Part shown: piece by piece, positions 9,163 to 17,875 of the stretch
Layout: each line of letters begins with the position of its first letter
Numbering within the stretch: position 1 is the stretch's first letter
Assembly (NCBI GenBank): GCA_027859125.1
Contig: JAQIBK010000170.1
Coordinates: 1 to 36,299 of the forward strand
DNA length: 36,299 bases
Direction of reading: 5' to 3'
From: Actinomycetota bacterium
Lineage (GTDB): Bacteria; Actinomycetota; Coriobacteriia; Anaerosomatales; UBA3086
Notes under the pieces: model-generated
Databases searched by the model: none
The model's input: the letters and a program-made list of their open reading frames with translations, nothing else
Told to the model about the DNA's origin: nothing
Position numbers and translations under genes: made by a program

Positions 9163-10553
9163 GTCGCGTCCACGGCCAGCGCATCTCGAGCGACCAGCAG
9201 CTGATCCAGCACAGCATCATTACCTGTGCCACCCACACTCACGCGACGCGCAACGACACCGTAGATGTCGACGGAATCGATCGCATCGGCCTGGAAAGCG
9301 GGGTCCGTGTCCAAGAACTCCTGAGTACTCATGTCCTGCAAAGTCCGACCTTCGCGCTCGAGTTTGAGCACCAACCTGCCGACGACTTCATGCGCCTGCC
9401 GAAATGGCATACCCGTGCCCACGAGGTAGTCGGCCAGATCCGTCGCAGCCATGAATCCGCCCTGAGCACCGGCGAGCATGGTCTCCGTGTTCACGTACAT
9501 TGTCGAGATCATGCCCTCCATCGCTCGCAGGCCGTCTGCGAAAGTGTCGATGGCATCGAACGCGCCCTCTTTGTCCTCCTGCATATCTTTGTTGTATGCG
9601 AGGGGCAGCCCCTTGAGCATGACGAGAAGACCTGTGAGATCGCCGACGACGCGTCCCGTCTTGCCGCGCGTCAGCTCGGCGAAATCGGGGTTCTTCTTCT
9701 GGGGCATGATGCTGGAGCCCGTGGAGAACGAATCGTCCATGGTGATGAATCCGAACTCCTCGGTGGACCAGAGGATCAGTTCTTCACACAAACGCGAGAG
9801 ATGCACCATGCCCACGGTGCACGCGTAGGTGAGGTCGAGCAGGAAGTCGCGGTCAGAGACGGAGTCCATCGAGTTGGGTCCCACCGCATCGAACCCAAGT
9901 GTGTCTGCCACGAACTGGCGGTCTATGTCGAACGTTGTGCCTGCGAGCGCGGCGGATCCCAGCGGAAGGACGTCGGCCGCCTCATACGCATGGCGCAAAC
10001 GGGTAACGTCACGCGTGAGCATCCAGTAATAGGCCAGGAGATGATGGCCGAACAGAACCGGCTGAGCCTTCTGCATGTGCGTGTATCCCGGCATCACAAC
10101 CCCGTGGTGCTCCTGAGCCACGTGCAGCAACGCGGAACGCAACTCATTCACGTGACCGATGAGATCGACTGCGGCGTCCTTGCAGTACATGCGGGTGTCC
10201 AACGCAACCTGGTCGTTGCGACTGCGCGCCGTGTGAAGGCGACCGCCGGCGGTCCCTATCTTGTCGGTGAGTGTGCGCTCTATCGCCATATGAATATCCT
10301 CGTCGGCGATCCTGAACTCGAACTCGCCTTCGCTGATCGAACGGAACACGTCGTTCAGTCCGGATTCGATCTCGTCGGCATCCGCAGACGTGATGATGCC
10401 CTGCTTGGCCAGCATGCGTGCATGTGCAATAGAGCCCTTGATGTCCTGAGCCCACATGCGACGGTCGACCATGAGCGAGGCACCGTACTGTTCGAGGAAC
10501 GCGCTCGGGGACTTTTCGAATCGCCCGCCCCAGGGCTTCTTGGCGTCAGACAC
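9138..10553 (-). CDS. argH: Argininosuccinate lyase
   Basis: KKPWGGRFEKSPSAFLEQYGASL, HTARSRNDQVALDTRMY, GSSIMPQKKNPDFAELTRGKTGRV. Start set at GTG 10553 (VSDAKKPWGGRF) with upstream GGAGG; the track's 10775 start runs into argG. Confidence 0.97.
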   Translation of the reverse strand: MSDAKKPWGGRFEKSPSAFLEQYGASLMVDRRMWAQDIKGSIAHARMLAKQGIITSADADEIESGLNDVFRSISEGEFEFRIADEDIHMAIERTLTDKIGTAGGRLHTARSRNDQVALDTRMYCKDAAVDLIGHVNELRSALLHVAQEHHGVVMPGYTHMQKAQPVLFGHHLLAYYWMLTRDVTRLRHAYEAADVLPLGSAALAGTTFDIDRQFVADTLGFDAVGPNSMDSVSDRDFLLDLTYACTVGMVHLSRLCEELILWSTEEFGFITMDDSFSTGSSIMPQKKNPDFAELTRGKTGRVVGDLTGLLVMLKGLPLAYNKDMQEDKEGAFDAIDTFADGLRAMEGMISTMYVNTETMLAGAQGGFMAATDLADYLVGTGMPFRQAHEVVGRLVLKLEREGRTLQDMSTQEFLDTDPAFQADAIDSVDIYGVVARRVSVGGTGNDAVLDQLLVARDALAVDATWTEAHRD

Positions 10554-10597
10554 GCTGGTGAATCCTCCAATGCAAGCAGGTGGGTGGGATCGATTCC

Positions 10598-11824
10598 TTA
10601 TACTTCCCCCTCTTTGCCCACCTTGCGGCGCTGGCGCGCCCATACCTTGGTGGGCAGACCGTGCAGGTCGATGAACCCTTTGGCAGCCTTGTGGTCGAAG
10701 TTGTCGGCCTCGTCGTACGTGGCCAACTCGTAGTCGTAGAGAGAGTACGGACTGCGGCGACCGACAACCACGCATGAGCCCTTGAAGAAACGAAGACGCA
10801 CGTCACCTGTGACCAGCGCTTGTGTGGAGTCGACGAAACCGTCCAAAGCCTCCTTGAGAGGCGAGAACCAGAGCCCGTTGTAGACGAGCTCGGCCCACTT
10901 CTGCTCGATTTGAAGCTTGTAGTGAAGCACGTCGCGCTCAAGACAGAGATCCTCAAGAGCCTTGTGCGCCTGGATGAGCGTGAGCGCACCGGGGACCTCG
11001 TAGACCTCGCGGGACTTGAGGCCGACCAAGCGGTTCTCGATCATGTCGATGCGTCCGAAGCCGTGCTTGCCTGCGACCTCGTTCATGGCAAGGATGATCT
11101 CGTGGAACGACTTCTTCTCGCCGTTGAAGGAGACGGGCAGACCGGCCACGAAGGAGATCTCCGCGTACTCGGGCTCATCGCAAGCCGGCACGTTCCCGTC
11201 ACCGGTCATGGCGTAGATGTCCGCAGGCGGCTCGACCCAGGGATCCTCGAGCACGCCGCACTCGATGGCGCGTCCCCAGAGGTTGTCGTCGATCGAGTAC
11301 GGGTTCGCCTTGGTCGTGGGCTCCGGGATGCCGTGCTTGACCGCGTACTCCATCTCCTGGTCGCGAGTCTTCAGCTCCCACTCGCGAACCGGGGCGAGCA
11401 CCTCGATGTCCGGGTCGAGCGCGGAGATCCCGACCTCGAAGCGTACCTGGTCGTTGCCTTTTCCGGTGCAGCCGTGCGCGATGTAACGTGCGCCGGTGCG
11501 TTGGGCCACCTCGACCAGATGCATCACGATGATCGGACGCGACATGGCCGAGAGCAGCGGGTACTTGTTCTCATAGAGGGCGTTGGTGCGAAGCGCCTTG
11601 GACAGGAACTCCTCGACGTACTCCTCGCGAACGTCCTTCACGATCGATTCGATCGCACCTACCGTCAACGCCTTCAGGCGGACCGTCTCGAGATCCTGAC
11701 GCTCCTGACCCACATCGATCGCCAGCGCGATCACATCCACGTCGTGGTTGTCGATGAGCCAGCGGATCGCCACGGAAGTATCGAGTCCACCGGAGTACGC
11801 GAGAACGACTTTCTCTTTGGCCAT
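10598..11824 (-). CDS. argG: Argininosuccinate synthase
   Basis: MAKEKVVLAYSGGLDTSVAIRWL; YIAHGCTGKGNDQVRFE; SIDDNLWGRAIECGVLEDPW. Start at M13 of track ORF. Confidence 0.97.
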   Translation of the reverse strand: MAKEKVVLAYSGGLDTSVAIRWLIDNHDVDVIALAIDVGQERQDLETVRLKALTVGAIESIVKDVREEYVEEFLSKALRTNALYENKYPLLSAMSRPIIVMHLVEVAQRTGARYIAHGCTGKGNDQVRFEVGISALDPDIEVLAPVREWELKTRDQEMEYAVKHGIPEPTTKANPYSIDDNLWGRAIECGVLEDPWVEPPADIYAMTGDGNVPACDEPEYAEISFVAGLPVSFNGEKKSFHEIILAMNEVAGKHGFGRIDMIENRLVGLKSREVYEVPGALTLIQAHKALEDLCLERDVLHYKLQIEQKWAELVYNGLWFSPLKEALDGFVDSTQALVTGDVRLRFFKGSCVVVGRRSPYSLYDYELATYDEADNFDHKAAKGFIDLHGLPTKVWARQRRKVGKEGEV

Positions 11825-11890
11825 TGAAAGCCCCTTCTTGTTCGTGCGCGCGCCAGACAAGCGTGCGCTGATTCACATTACTGAAGCGGC

Positions 11891-12322
11891 CTAGCGTGCG
11901 CCGCGGAACTTGTTGAGGTTGTCGACCAACTGCTGACCGGCCTCCGGGGTCTGCGCGATGACCAGAATCGTATCGTCACCTGCGATGGAACCAAGAACGT
12001 CGGCGATATCCGCAGCGTCAAGAGCGGCGGCGACACCGGGAGCCGTGCCCACGGACGCCTTGATCAGCACGAGGTTCTCCGTGCGCTTCACGCCGATCAC
12101 CAGGTCGGAGATCATCCGCTGCAGGTGGAGGTCCTCGGCGAGCACGTAGACGCCCTCCGGCAGCTTCCTGAGGCCCATCTCAGTGATGTCGCGCGAAACG
12201 GTCGCCTGCGTGCAGGAGAACCCATCGGCTTCCAGGTGATCAACGAGCTGACGCTGTGTGCGAATGTGCTCGGCGCGCACGATATCGCGAATCGCATCCT
12301 GTCTTCTTGTGCGCTTCCTCAT
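11891..12322 (-). CDS. argR: Arginine repressor
   Basis: N-terminal wHTH (RQDAIRDIVRAEHIRTQRQLVDHLEADGFSCTQATVSRDITEMGLRK) and C-terminal ArgR domain (SVGTAPGVAAALDAADIADVLGSIAGDDTILVIA). Confidence 0.96.
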   Translation of the reverse strand: MRKRTRRQDAIRDIVRAEHIRTQRQLVDHLEADGFSCTQATVSRDITEMGLRKLPEGVYVLAEDLHLQRMISDLVIGVKRTENLVLIKASVGTAPGVAAALDAADIADVLGSIAGDDTILVIAQTPEAGQQLVDNLNKFRGAR

Positions 12323-12360
12323 GTCGCTCCTTCAACTGGTGCCTGCAATATGGCCGTGCA

Positions 12361-13299
12361 CTAGCCCATGATCAGAGAGAGCAGTGCCTTCTGGGCATGC
12401 AGCCGGTTCTCCGCCTCGTCATACACGATCGAAGACGGAGCATCGATCACTGTGTCTAGCACTTCCTCACCCCTGTGGGCGGGAAGACAATGCATGAACA
12501 CGGCGTCGTTGGCAGCCCGCGCCATCAGAGCAGGGTTCACGGCGAAGTCATCGAATACCGCGACCCGCGCAGCATGCTCGTCCTCTTGGCCCATCGACGC
12601 CCACGTGTCTGTAGCGACCACGTCTGCACCGTCGACCGCGGCGTTGGGATCCACACCGATCTCGATGCTCGCTCCTGTGCCGGCCGCGATCTTGCGGGCT
12701 TTGGCGATGACATGAGAGGCCGGCTCAAAGCCTGCAGGCGTCGCTATCGCCACATCCATACCGGTCAGAGCACCTGCCAGAAGGTAGGTATGTGCCATAT
12801 TGTTGCCGTCGCCCACGTACGCGAACCTGAGTCCCGACAGCTTCCCTTTGTGCTCTCTGATCGTGAGCAGATCGGCGAGACCCTGACAGGGGTGGTAGTC
12901 ATCGGTGAGTGCATTGACCACCGGCACTGAGGCGACTCTTGCGATCTCCTCAACGAAGGACTGGTCGAAAGTACGGATCACGATCGCGTCGACGTACCGC
13001 TCCAGCACACTCGTGGAGTCGGCCACGGTCTCTCCACGAGAGAAGGCGCTTCCCTCGCCGACGAGCACTACCGGAGTGACACCGAGACGCGCGCACCCCA
13101 CTTCGAACGACACACGCGTGCGCATGGAAGGCTTCTGGAATATGAGAGCCGCAGCCCGTCCGGAAAGAGGCGCCGAGTGGTCGCCGGCGGCCCAGGCGGC
13201 CTTCTGCTCCAAAGCCGCGTCGAGAACGAGGGCAACCTCGTGAGGTGTGAGATCTGACAGCGCCAACAGATCACGTCCCGAGAGTGGTGTCGTCATCAT
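12361..13299 (-). CDS. argF: Ornithine carbamoyltransferase
   Basis: FQKPSMRTRVSFEVG, NALTDDYHPCQGLADLLTI, FMHCLPAHRGEEV. Confidence 0.97.
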   Translation of the reverse strand: MMTTPLSGRDLLALSDLTPHEVALVLDAALEQKAAWAAGDHSAPLSGRAAALIFQKPSMRTRVSFEVGCARLGVTPVVLVGEGSAFSRGETVADSTSVLERYVDAIVIRTFDQSFVEEIARVASVPVVNALTDDYHPCQGLADLLTIREHKGKLSGLRFAYVGDGNNMAHTYLLAGALTGMDVAIATPAGFEPASHVIAKARKIAAGTGASIEIGVDPNAAVDGADVVATDTWASMGQEDEHAARVAVFDDFAVNPALMARAANDAVFMHCLPAHRGEEVLDTVIDAPSSIVYDEAENRLHAQKALLSLIMG

Positions 13300-14505
13300 T
13301 CACTCCTCTCCATGAAGAAGTTCATACAAAGTGGCACAAAGTGTATCAATTTCGGCGGTTCCACACACTAGCGGGGGTAGAAAACGCAGAATATTCGTTC
13401 CAATGTTATTCAAGACGATTCCGCGACTCAGGGCCGCCAGAGCCAAATCGCCCGCGATCGGCTGCTCGAACTGCGCCGCGACCATCAATCCTGCTCCACG
13501 GACCTCTGTTATCGCGCCCGTCCTCTCACCCAGATCGATCAGCGCGTCACGTAGATACGCGCCGACCTCGACCGCGTTCTCACCGAGGCCCTCGCAGGCC
13601 AGTGCATCTATCGTTGCACGCGCTGCGGCACAGATCACCGGACCCCCCGCGAATGTCGAACCGTGGTCGCCTGGCGATAAGTACTCCGAGAAACCCTCGT
13701 ACGCGAGCAACGCACCGATGGGAAGGCCGTTGGCCATCGCCTTGGCCAGAGGCATCAGATCGGGGCGCACACCGTATGCCTGATGCGCGAACGCCGGACC
13801 TGTACGAAAGAAACCGGTCTGCACTTCATCGAGCACCAGCGCGGCATCGTGCGCATCACACAACGACCGCACCGCCTGCAGGTACTCCAGAGTGCAGGGG
13901 TAGACTCCGCCCTCACCCTGAATGGGCTCCAACATGACCGCAGCCGTGTTCGGGCCGACGGCGGCCTCGAGCGCTTCGATGTCATTGAGCGGCACATGGG
14001 AGAAGCCCGGCAACATGGGCGCGAACGGATCCTGTTTCGCAGGCTGTGGCGTAGCGGCCAACGAGCCCATGGTGCGACCATGGAACCCTCTGAGCACGCT
14101 GACGATCTCGTAGGCTTGCTCGCCCTTGCGCTCCTTGGAGCGCTTGCGTGCCAGCTTGATGGCGGCCTCGCACGCCTCGGTGCCCGAATTGGCGAAGTGC
14201 ACGCGATAGCCCTCACCTGCCAGTGCGACCAAATCCCCTGCCAGTTCCGCCCTGTGCTCCACATGGAAGAGGTTGCTCACATGAGTGAGTTTCGCCACCT
14301 GTTCCTGCACCGCAGCCACGACAGCCGGATGCGAGTGTCCAAGATTGACCGCTCCTATTCCCGACACGAAATCGAGATACTCGCGCCCGTCGTCGTCATA
14401 CAGCCGCATGCCGCTACCGGACACGAACAACACGTCCTTGCGAGCGTACGTGTTCATGTGGAACTCATCGTCATGCGCCTTGAGGTGGTCGAACATCTCA
14501 CCCAT
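13300..14505 (-). CDS. argD: Acetylornithine aminotransferase (class III PLP aminotransferase)
   Basis: FVSGIGAVNLGHSHPAVVAAV, FANSGTEACEAAIKLAR, LVLDEVQTGFFRTG, GDHGSTFAGGPV; located in arg operon. Confidence 0.95.
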   Translation of the reverse strand: MGEMFDHLKAHDDEFHMNTYARKDVLFVSGSGMRLYDDDGREYLDFVSGIGAVNLGHSHPAVVAAVQEQVAKLTHVSNLFHVEHRAELAGDLVALAGEGYRVHFANSGTEACEAAIKLARKRSKERKGEQAYEIVSVLRGFHGRTMGSLAATPQPAKQDPFAPMLPGFSHVPLNDIEALEAAVGPNTAAVMLEPIQGEGGVYPCTLEYLQAVRSLCDAHDAALVLDEVQTGFFRTGPAFAHQAYGVRPDLMPLAKAMANGLPIGALLAYEGFSEYLSPGDHGSTFAGGPVICAAARATIDALACEGLGENAVEVGAYLRDALIDLGERTGAITEVRGAGLMVAAQFEQPIAGDLALAALSRGIVLNNIGTNILRFLPPLVCGTAEIDTLCATLYELLHGEE

Positions 14506-14508
14506 GGC

Positions 14509-15411
14509 TCACGCACCACCCTCGAACGCCGAGGAGAGCCCGGGGGCCGCCGCCTCGCCGCTCTGTGTGAGCATGGTGCCGACGCCTGCATCGGTGTAGA
14601 CCTCGAGCAGCAGCGCATGGGGCAGGATGCCATTGAGCAGATGAGCCCGGCCGACGCCACCGCGCAGAGCCTTGGCGCACGCACCGATCTTGGGGATCAT
14701 GCCGCGAGAGAGCGATTCGGACATCATCATCTCCTCGGCCTGCGCGAGCGAGAGGCTGGAGATGAGCGACGACTTGTCGGCGAAGTCGCGATACAGGCCG
14801 TCGACGTCCGTCAGGAAGATGAGCTTCTCGGCGCCCAGAGCGGCGGCGATCTCGCCGGCGACGTTGTCGGCGTTGATGTTGTACGAGCCGCCGTCCTCAC
14901 CCACGCCCACCGTGGCGATGACCGGAACGAAGCCGTCCTCGACGAGCTTGGTGATGACTGTGGTATCGATCGAGGTGACCTCGCCCACGCGGCCGAGCTT
15001 CTCAGACACCTGGCGTGCGCTGATCAGGTTGGCGTCGTCGCCCGCGATGCCCACGGCGAGCCTGCCGTGAGCGTTGATGGCGGTCACGAGCTGCTTGTTC
15101 ACCTTGCCGACGAGAACCATCTTCACGACTTCCATGGCCTCGTCGTCGGTGATGCGCAGTCCCTCGTGGAACTCGATCGGCATGCTCAGCTTGTTCATAT
15201 ACTCGTTGATCGCCGGACCGCCACCATGCACGATCACCGGATTGATGCCGACGAGCTTCATGAGCACGATGTCGGATGCCACCGACTCGCGCAGCAAGGG
15301 ATCGGTCATTGCCGAACCGCCATACTTGATGACAACTGTCTTTCCCCAGGTGCGCTTTATGTAAGGCAGCGCCTCGGTGAGTGTTTCTGCTTTGGCGAAC
15401 AGGTCCTTCAT
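14509..15411 (-). CDS. argB: Acetylglutamate kinase
   Basis: KTVVIKYGGSAMTDP, NPVIVHGGGPAINEYM, NINADNVAGEIAAALGAEKLIFLTDVDG. Start set at MKDLFAK (15411). Confidence 0.96.
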   Translation of the reverse strand: MKDLFAKAETLTEALPYIKRTWGKTVVIKYGGSAMTDPLLRESVASDIVLMKLVGINPVIVHGGGPAINEYMNKLSMPIEFHEGLRITDDEAMEVVKMVLVGKVNKQLVTAINAHGRLAVGIAGDDANLISARQVSEKLGRVGEVTSIDTTVITKLVEDGFVPVIATVGVGEDGGSYNINADNVAGEIAAALGAEKLIFLTDVDGLYRDFADKSSLISSLSLAQAEEMMMSESLSRGMIPKIGACAKALRGGVGRAHLLNGILPHALLLEVYTDAGVGTMLTQSGEAAAPGLSSAFEGGA

Positions 15412-15440
15412 GGTTTCGCTCCTTAACTGCGGATCGATCG

Positions 15441-16700
15441 CTATGTCCGATACTCTCCGTTGATCCGCACGTACTCGTAACTCAAGTCGCACGTCCACAC
15501 CGAGGCGGCACCCTGCCCCAGGTGCAGATCGGCGATGACCTCGATCTCATCGGCAGCCAGTGCCTCTGTGGCCTCGATCTCATCGAACTCGACCGCCATC
15601 CCGTTCCGGCACGTGGTGATTCCAGCGAAGATCACTTCCAGCGTGTCCTGGTCCACCTTGGCGGACGACTTGCCCACGGCCATTGCGACCCGACCCCAAT
15701 TGGCGTCTGCGCCGAAGATCGCCGTCTTGAACAGCGGGGAGTTGGCGATCGACCGAGCGGCATCCGGCGCGTCCGCATCGCTTTCCGCGCCCCTCACGGT
15801 CACCTCGATGAACTTGGTGGCCCCTTCGCCGTCCCGCACGATCATGCGCGCCAACTCAGTGCACACGTGTGCCACAGCCGCAGCCACCGCATCGAACGCG
15901 GCATCGGCCGGCTCGATCCCCTTACCACCCTTGGCACCGCTGGCCATGAGCATGCACATGTCGTTCGTCGAGGTATCGGAGTCGACCGTGATGCGATTGA
16001 AGCTGGCGTCGACCGCAGCCCTCAGTGCCGCGTCACACGCAGCCGATGAGAGCGGGGCGTCGCAGGTGAGAAAGGCCAGCATGGTGGCCATGTTCGGCAT
16101 GATCATGCCGCTTCCCTTGGCCATGCCACCGACCGTGAAGCTGCGGCCGTCGACCTCGACTCTCACGGCCGTCTGCTTGAGAAACGTGTCGGTCGTCATT
16201 ATGGCTTCCGCCGCATCGTCACCAGTGGCGCTGTCCAGCGCCGCAGTCGCTTCACGAATCCCGCTGAGCACCGCCTGCATGGGCATGGAAACGCCGATGA
16301 CTCCGGTCGAGGAGACCGCGATGTCGTGAGGCTCGCACCCCAACTGCGTCGCCGCTGTCTCAGCCATAGCCAATGCGTTCGCGTGACCCGCCGCTCCCGT
16401 GCACGCATTGGCGTTGCCGGCGTTGACCACCACAGCGCGCGCCAGGCCATCGGCGAGGTGCTTGCGAGTGAGTGTGACCGGAGGAGCGGCCATGGAGCTC
16501 TGAGTGTAGACGGCCGCTGTCGGCACGCTCTCGAGAGCGGCCACGACACACACGTCGCGTCGGCCCGAGCGCTTGATGCCCGCAGCGACGCCGGACGCCA
16601 GGAATCCCCCTGGCGCGACCACGCCGCCTTCGGTCCACGTGAGTGAGTAATCGATCGCATCATCGTTGTCGAGAGTGTTCACGTCTGTCTCCATTGTCAT
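15441..16700 (-). CDS. argJ: Bifunctional glutamate N-acetyltransferase / ornithine acetyltransferase
   Basis: VNAGNANACTGAAGHANA, KGSGMIMPNMATMLAFLTCDAPLS, FNRITVDSDTSTNDMCMLMASG. Confidence 0.96.
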   Translation of the reverse strand: MTMETDVNTLDNDDAIDYSLTWTEGGVVAPGGFLASGVAAGIKRSGRRDVCVVAALESVPTAAVYTQSSMAAPPVTLTRKHLADGLARAVVVNAGNANACTGAAGHANALAMAETAATQLGCEPHDIAVSSTGVIGVSMPMQAVLSGIREATAALDSATGDDAAEAIMTTDTFLKQTAVRVEVDGRSFTVGGMAKGSGMIMPNMATMLAFLTCDAPLSSAACDAALRAAVDASFNRITVDSDTSTNDMCMLMASGAKGGKGIEPADAAFDAVAAAVAHVCTELARMIVRDGEGATKFIEVTVRGAESDADAPDAARSIANSPLFKTAIFGADANWGRVAMAVGKSSAKVDQDTLEVIFAGITTCRNGMAVEFDEIEATEALAADEIEVIADLHLGQGAASVWTCDLSYEYVRINGEYRT

Positions 16701-16703
16701 GAC

Positions 16704-17744
16704 CTATATGACCGGAACCGGCAACATGAGCCCGGCTGTTTCCTCGTACCCTGATGCGATGTTCGCGCACTGGATAGCCTGCCCGGAGGTGCCCTTGACG
16801 AGGTTGTCGATGGCACACGATGCGATCAGCAAGCCCGCGCTCTCATCGACGGCCAGCCCTATGTGGGCTCGGTTGGATCCCCGCACCTCGGAGGTCGCAG
16901 GCATCCTGCCAGCCGCATGCACGGAAACGAAAGGCTCTTTGCCGTACCGTTCGAGATACAGATCGACGACGTCCTGGGCGGACGCCTCGACATTCATGCG
17001 CAAGTACACAGTCGCGAGCATTCCGCGATTCATTGGTACCAGGTGCGGCACGAAAGTGACCGATGACGACTGTCCTGAGGCGAGGCTGAATCCCTGTTCG
17101 ATCTCCGGCGTGTGCCGATGAGAGCCCACCTTGTACGGCATCATCGACTCATTCGCCGACGGATAATGTGTGACAGCAGTCGGCGCACGACCAGCTCCTG
17201 AGACACCGGACTTCGCATCGATGATCACTCCGAGCGGCGATACCATCTCCGCCTCCAACGCCGGCAACGCAGCCAGGATCGCTGCTGTCGGATAGCATCC
17301 GGGACATGCGATCAGGGTCGCGTCCGCCAGCTCCGTCCTGTCCATCTCAGGCAGCCCGTAGACAGCCTCTTTGAGGAGATCAGGGCTCTTGTGAGCGACT
17401 CCATACCAGTGTTCGTAGACCTCGACATCCTTGAGCCGAAAGTCGGCCGAAGCGTCGATCACTCGTACACCCCGAGCCAGCAGTGGCGCGGCATACTCCA
17501 TCGCGACTGTGTGTGGGACTGCCAGGAACACGACTTCGGAGCAGTCCGCGACAGCGCCCACATCCGGGGCCACATAGGACAGATCGGTCAATCCAGTGAA
17601 GGCAGGATAGACATCGTCGATGCGTCGACCAGCTTCTGAACCGGATGTCGCTATCGTTAGACGCATGTCGGGATGGCCCAACACGAGTCTTGTCAGTTCC
17701 ACGCCCGCGTAGCCGGGCGCCCCTATGATTGCGACATCAGTCAT
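16704..17744 (-). CDS. argC: N-acetyl-gamma-glutamyl-phosphate reductase
   Basis: VAIIGAPGYAGVELTRLVLGHP, DASADFRL, ACPGCYPTAAILAALPAL, SGVSGAGR. Confidence 0.97.
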   Translation of the reverse strand: MTDVAIIGAPGYAGVELTRLVLGHPDMRLTIATSGSEAGRRIDDVYPAFTGLTDLSYVAPDVGAVADCSEVVFLAVPHTVAMEYAAPLLARGVRVIDASADFRLKDVEVYEHWYGVAHKSPDLLKEAVYGLPEMDRTELADATLIACPGCYPTAAILAALPALEAEMVSPLGVIIDAKSGVSGAGRAPTAVTHYPSANESMMPYKVGSHRHTPEIEQGFSLASGQSSSVTFVPHLVPMNRGMLATVYLRMNVEASAQDVVDLYLERYGKEPFVSVHAAGRMPATSEVRGSNRAHIGLAVDESAGLLIASCAIDNLVKGTSGQAIQCANIASGYEETAGLMLPVPVI

Positions 17745-17779
17745 CGGCCTTCTCCATCAACGGAAACGATATGAAGCCG

Positions 17780-17809
17780 ATTGTATGCGCAAATACGCAT
17801 ATTGGTCAA
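17780..17809 (-). promoter_or_regulatory. argC operon promoter overlapped by an ARG-box-like palindrome
   Basis: Minus strand: TTGACC (17809-17804), 18-bp spacer, TACAAT (17785-17780). The spacer holds the palindrome TATGCGCAAATACGCATA (17784-17801). Confidence 0.75.
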
Positions 17810-17813
17810 CACT

Positions 17814-17834
17814 TATGCGCATTTTCTGCGTATA
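17814..17834. promoter_or_regulatory. Second ARG-box-like palindrome upstream of argC
   Basis: TATGCGCATTTTCTGCGTATA (TATGCGCA/TGCGTATA arms, one mismatch), about 31 bp centre-to-centre from the first palindrome. Confidence 0.6.
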
Positions 17835-17875
17835 TACCTAAGAATAGTGTGGTATTCGCGTATCAGAGGAAGATT

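Noticed and set aside
9105-10733. 542-aa plus-strand ORF antisense to argH (and similar at 13783..15426, 19229..20569, 24781..26013)
   Set aside because: All shadow well-identified minus-strand genes and show no domain-like sequence.
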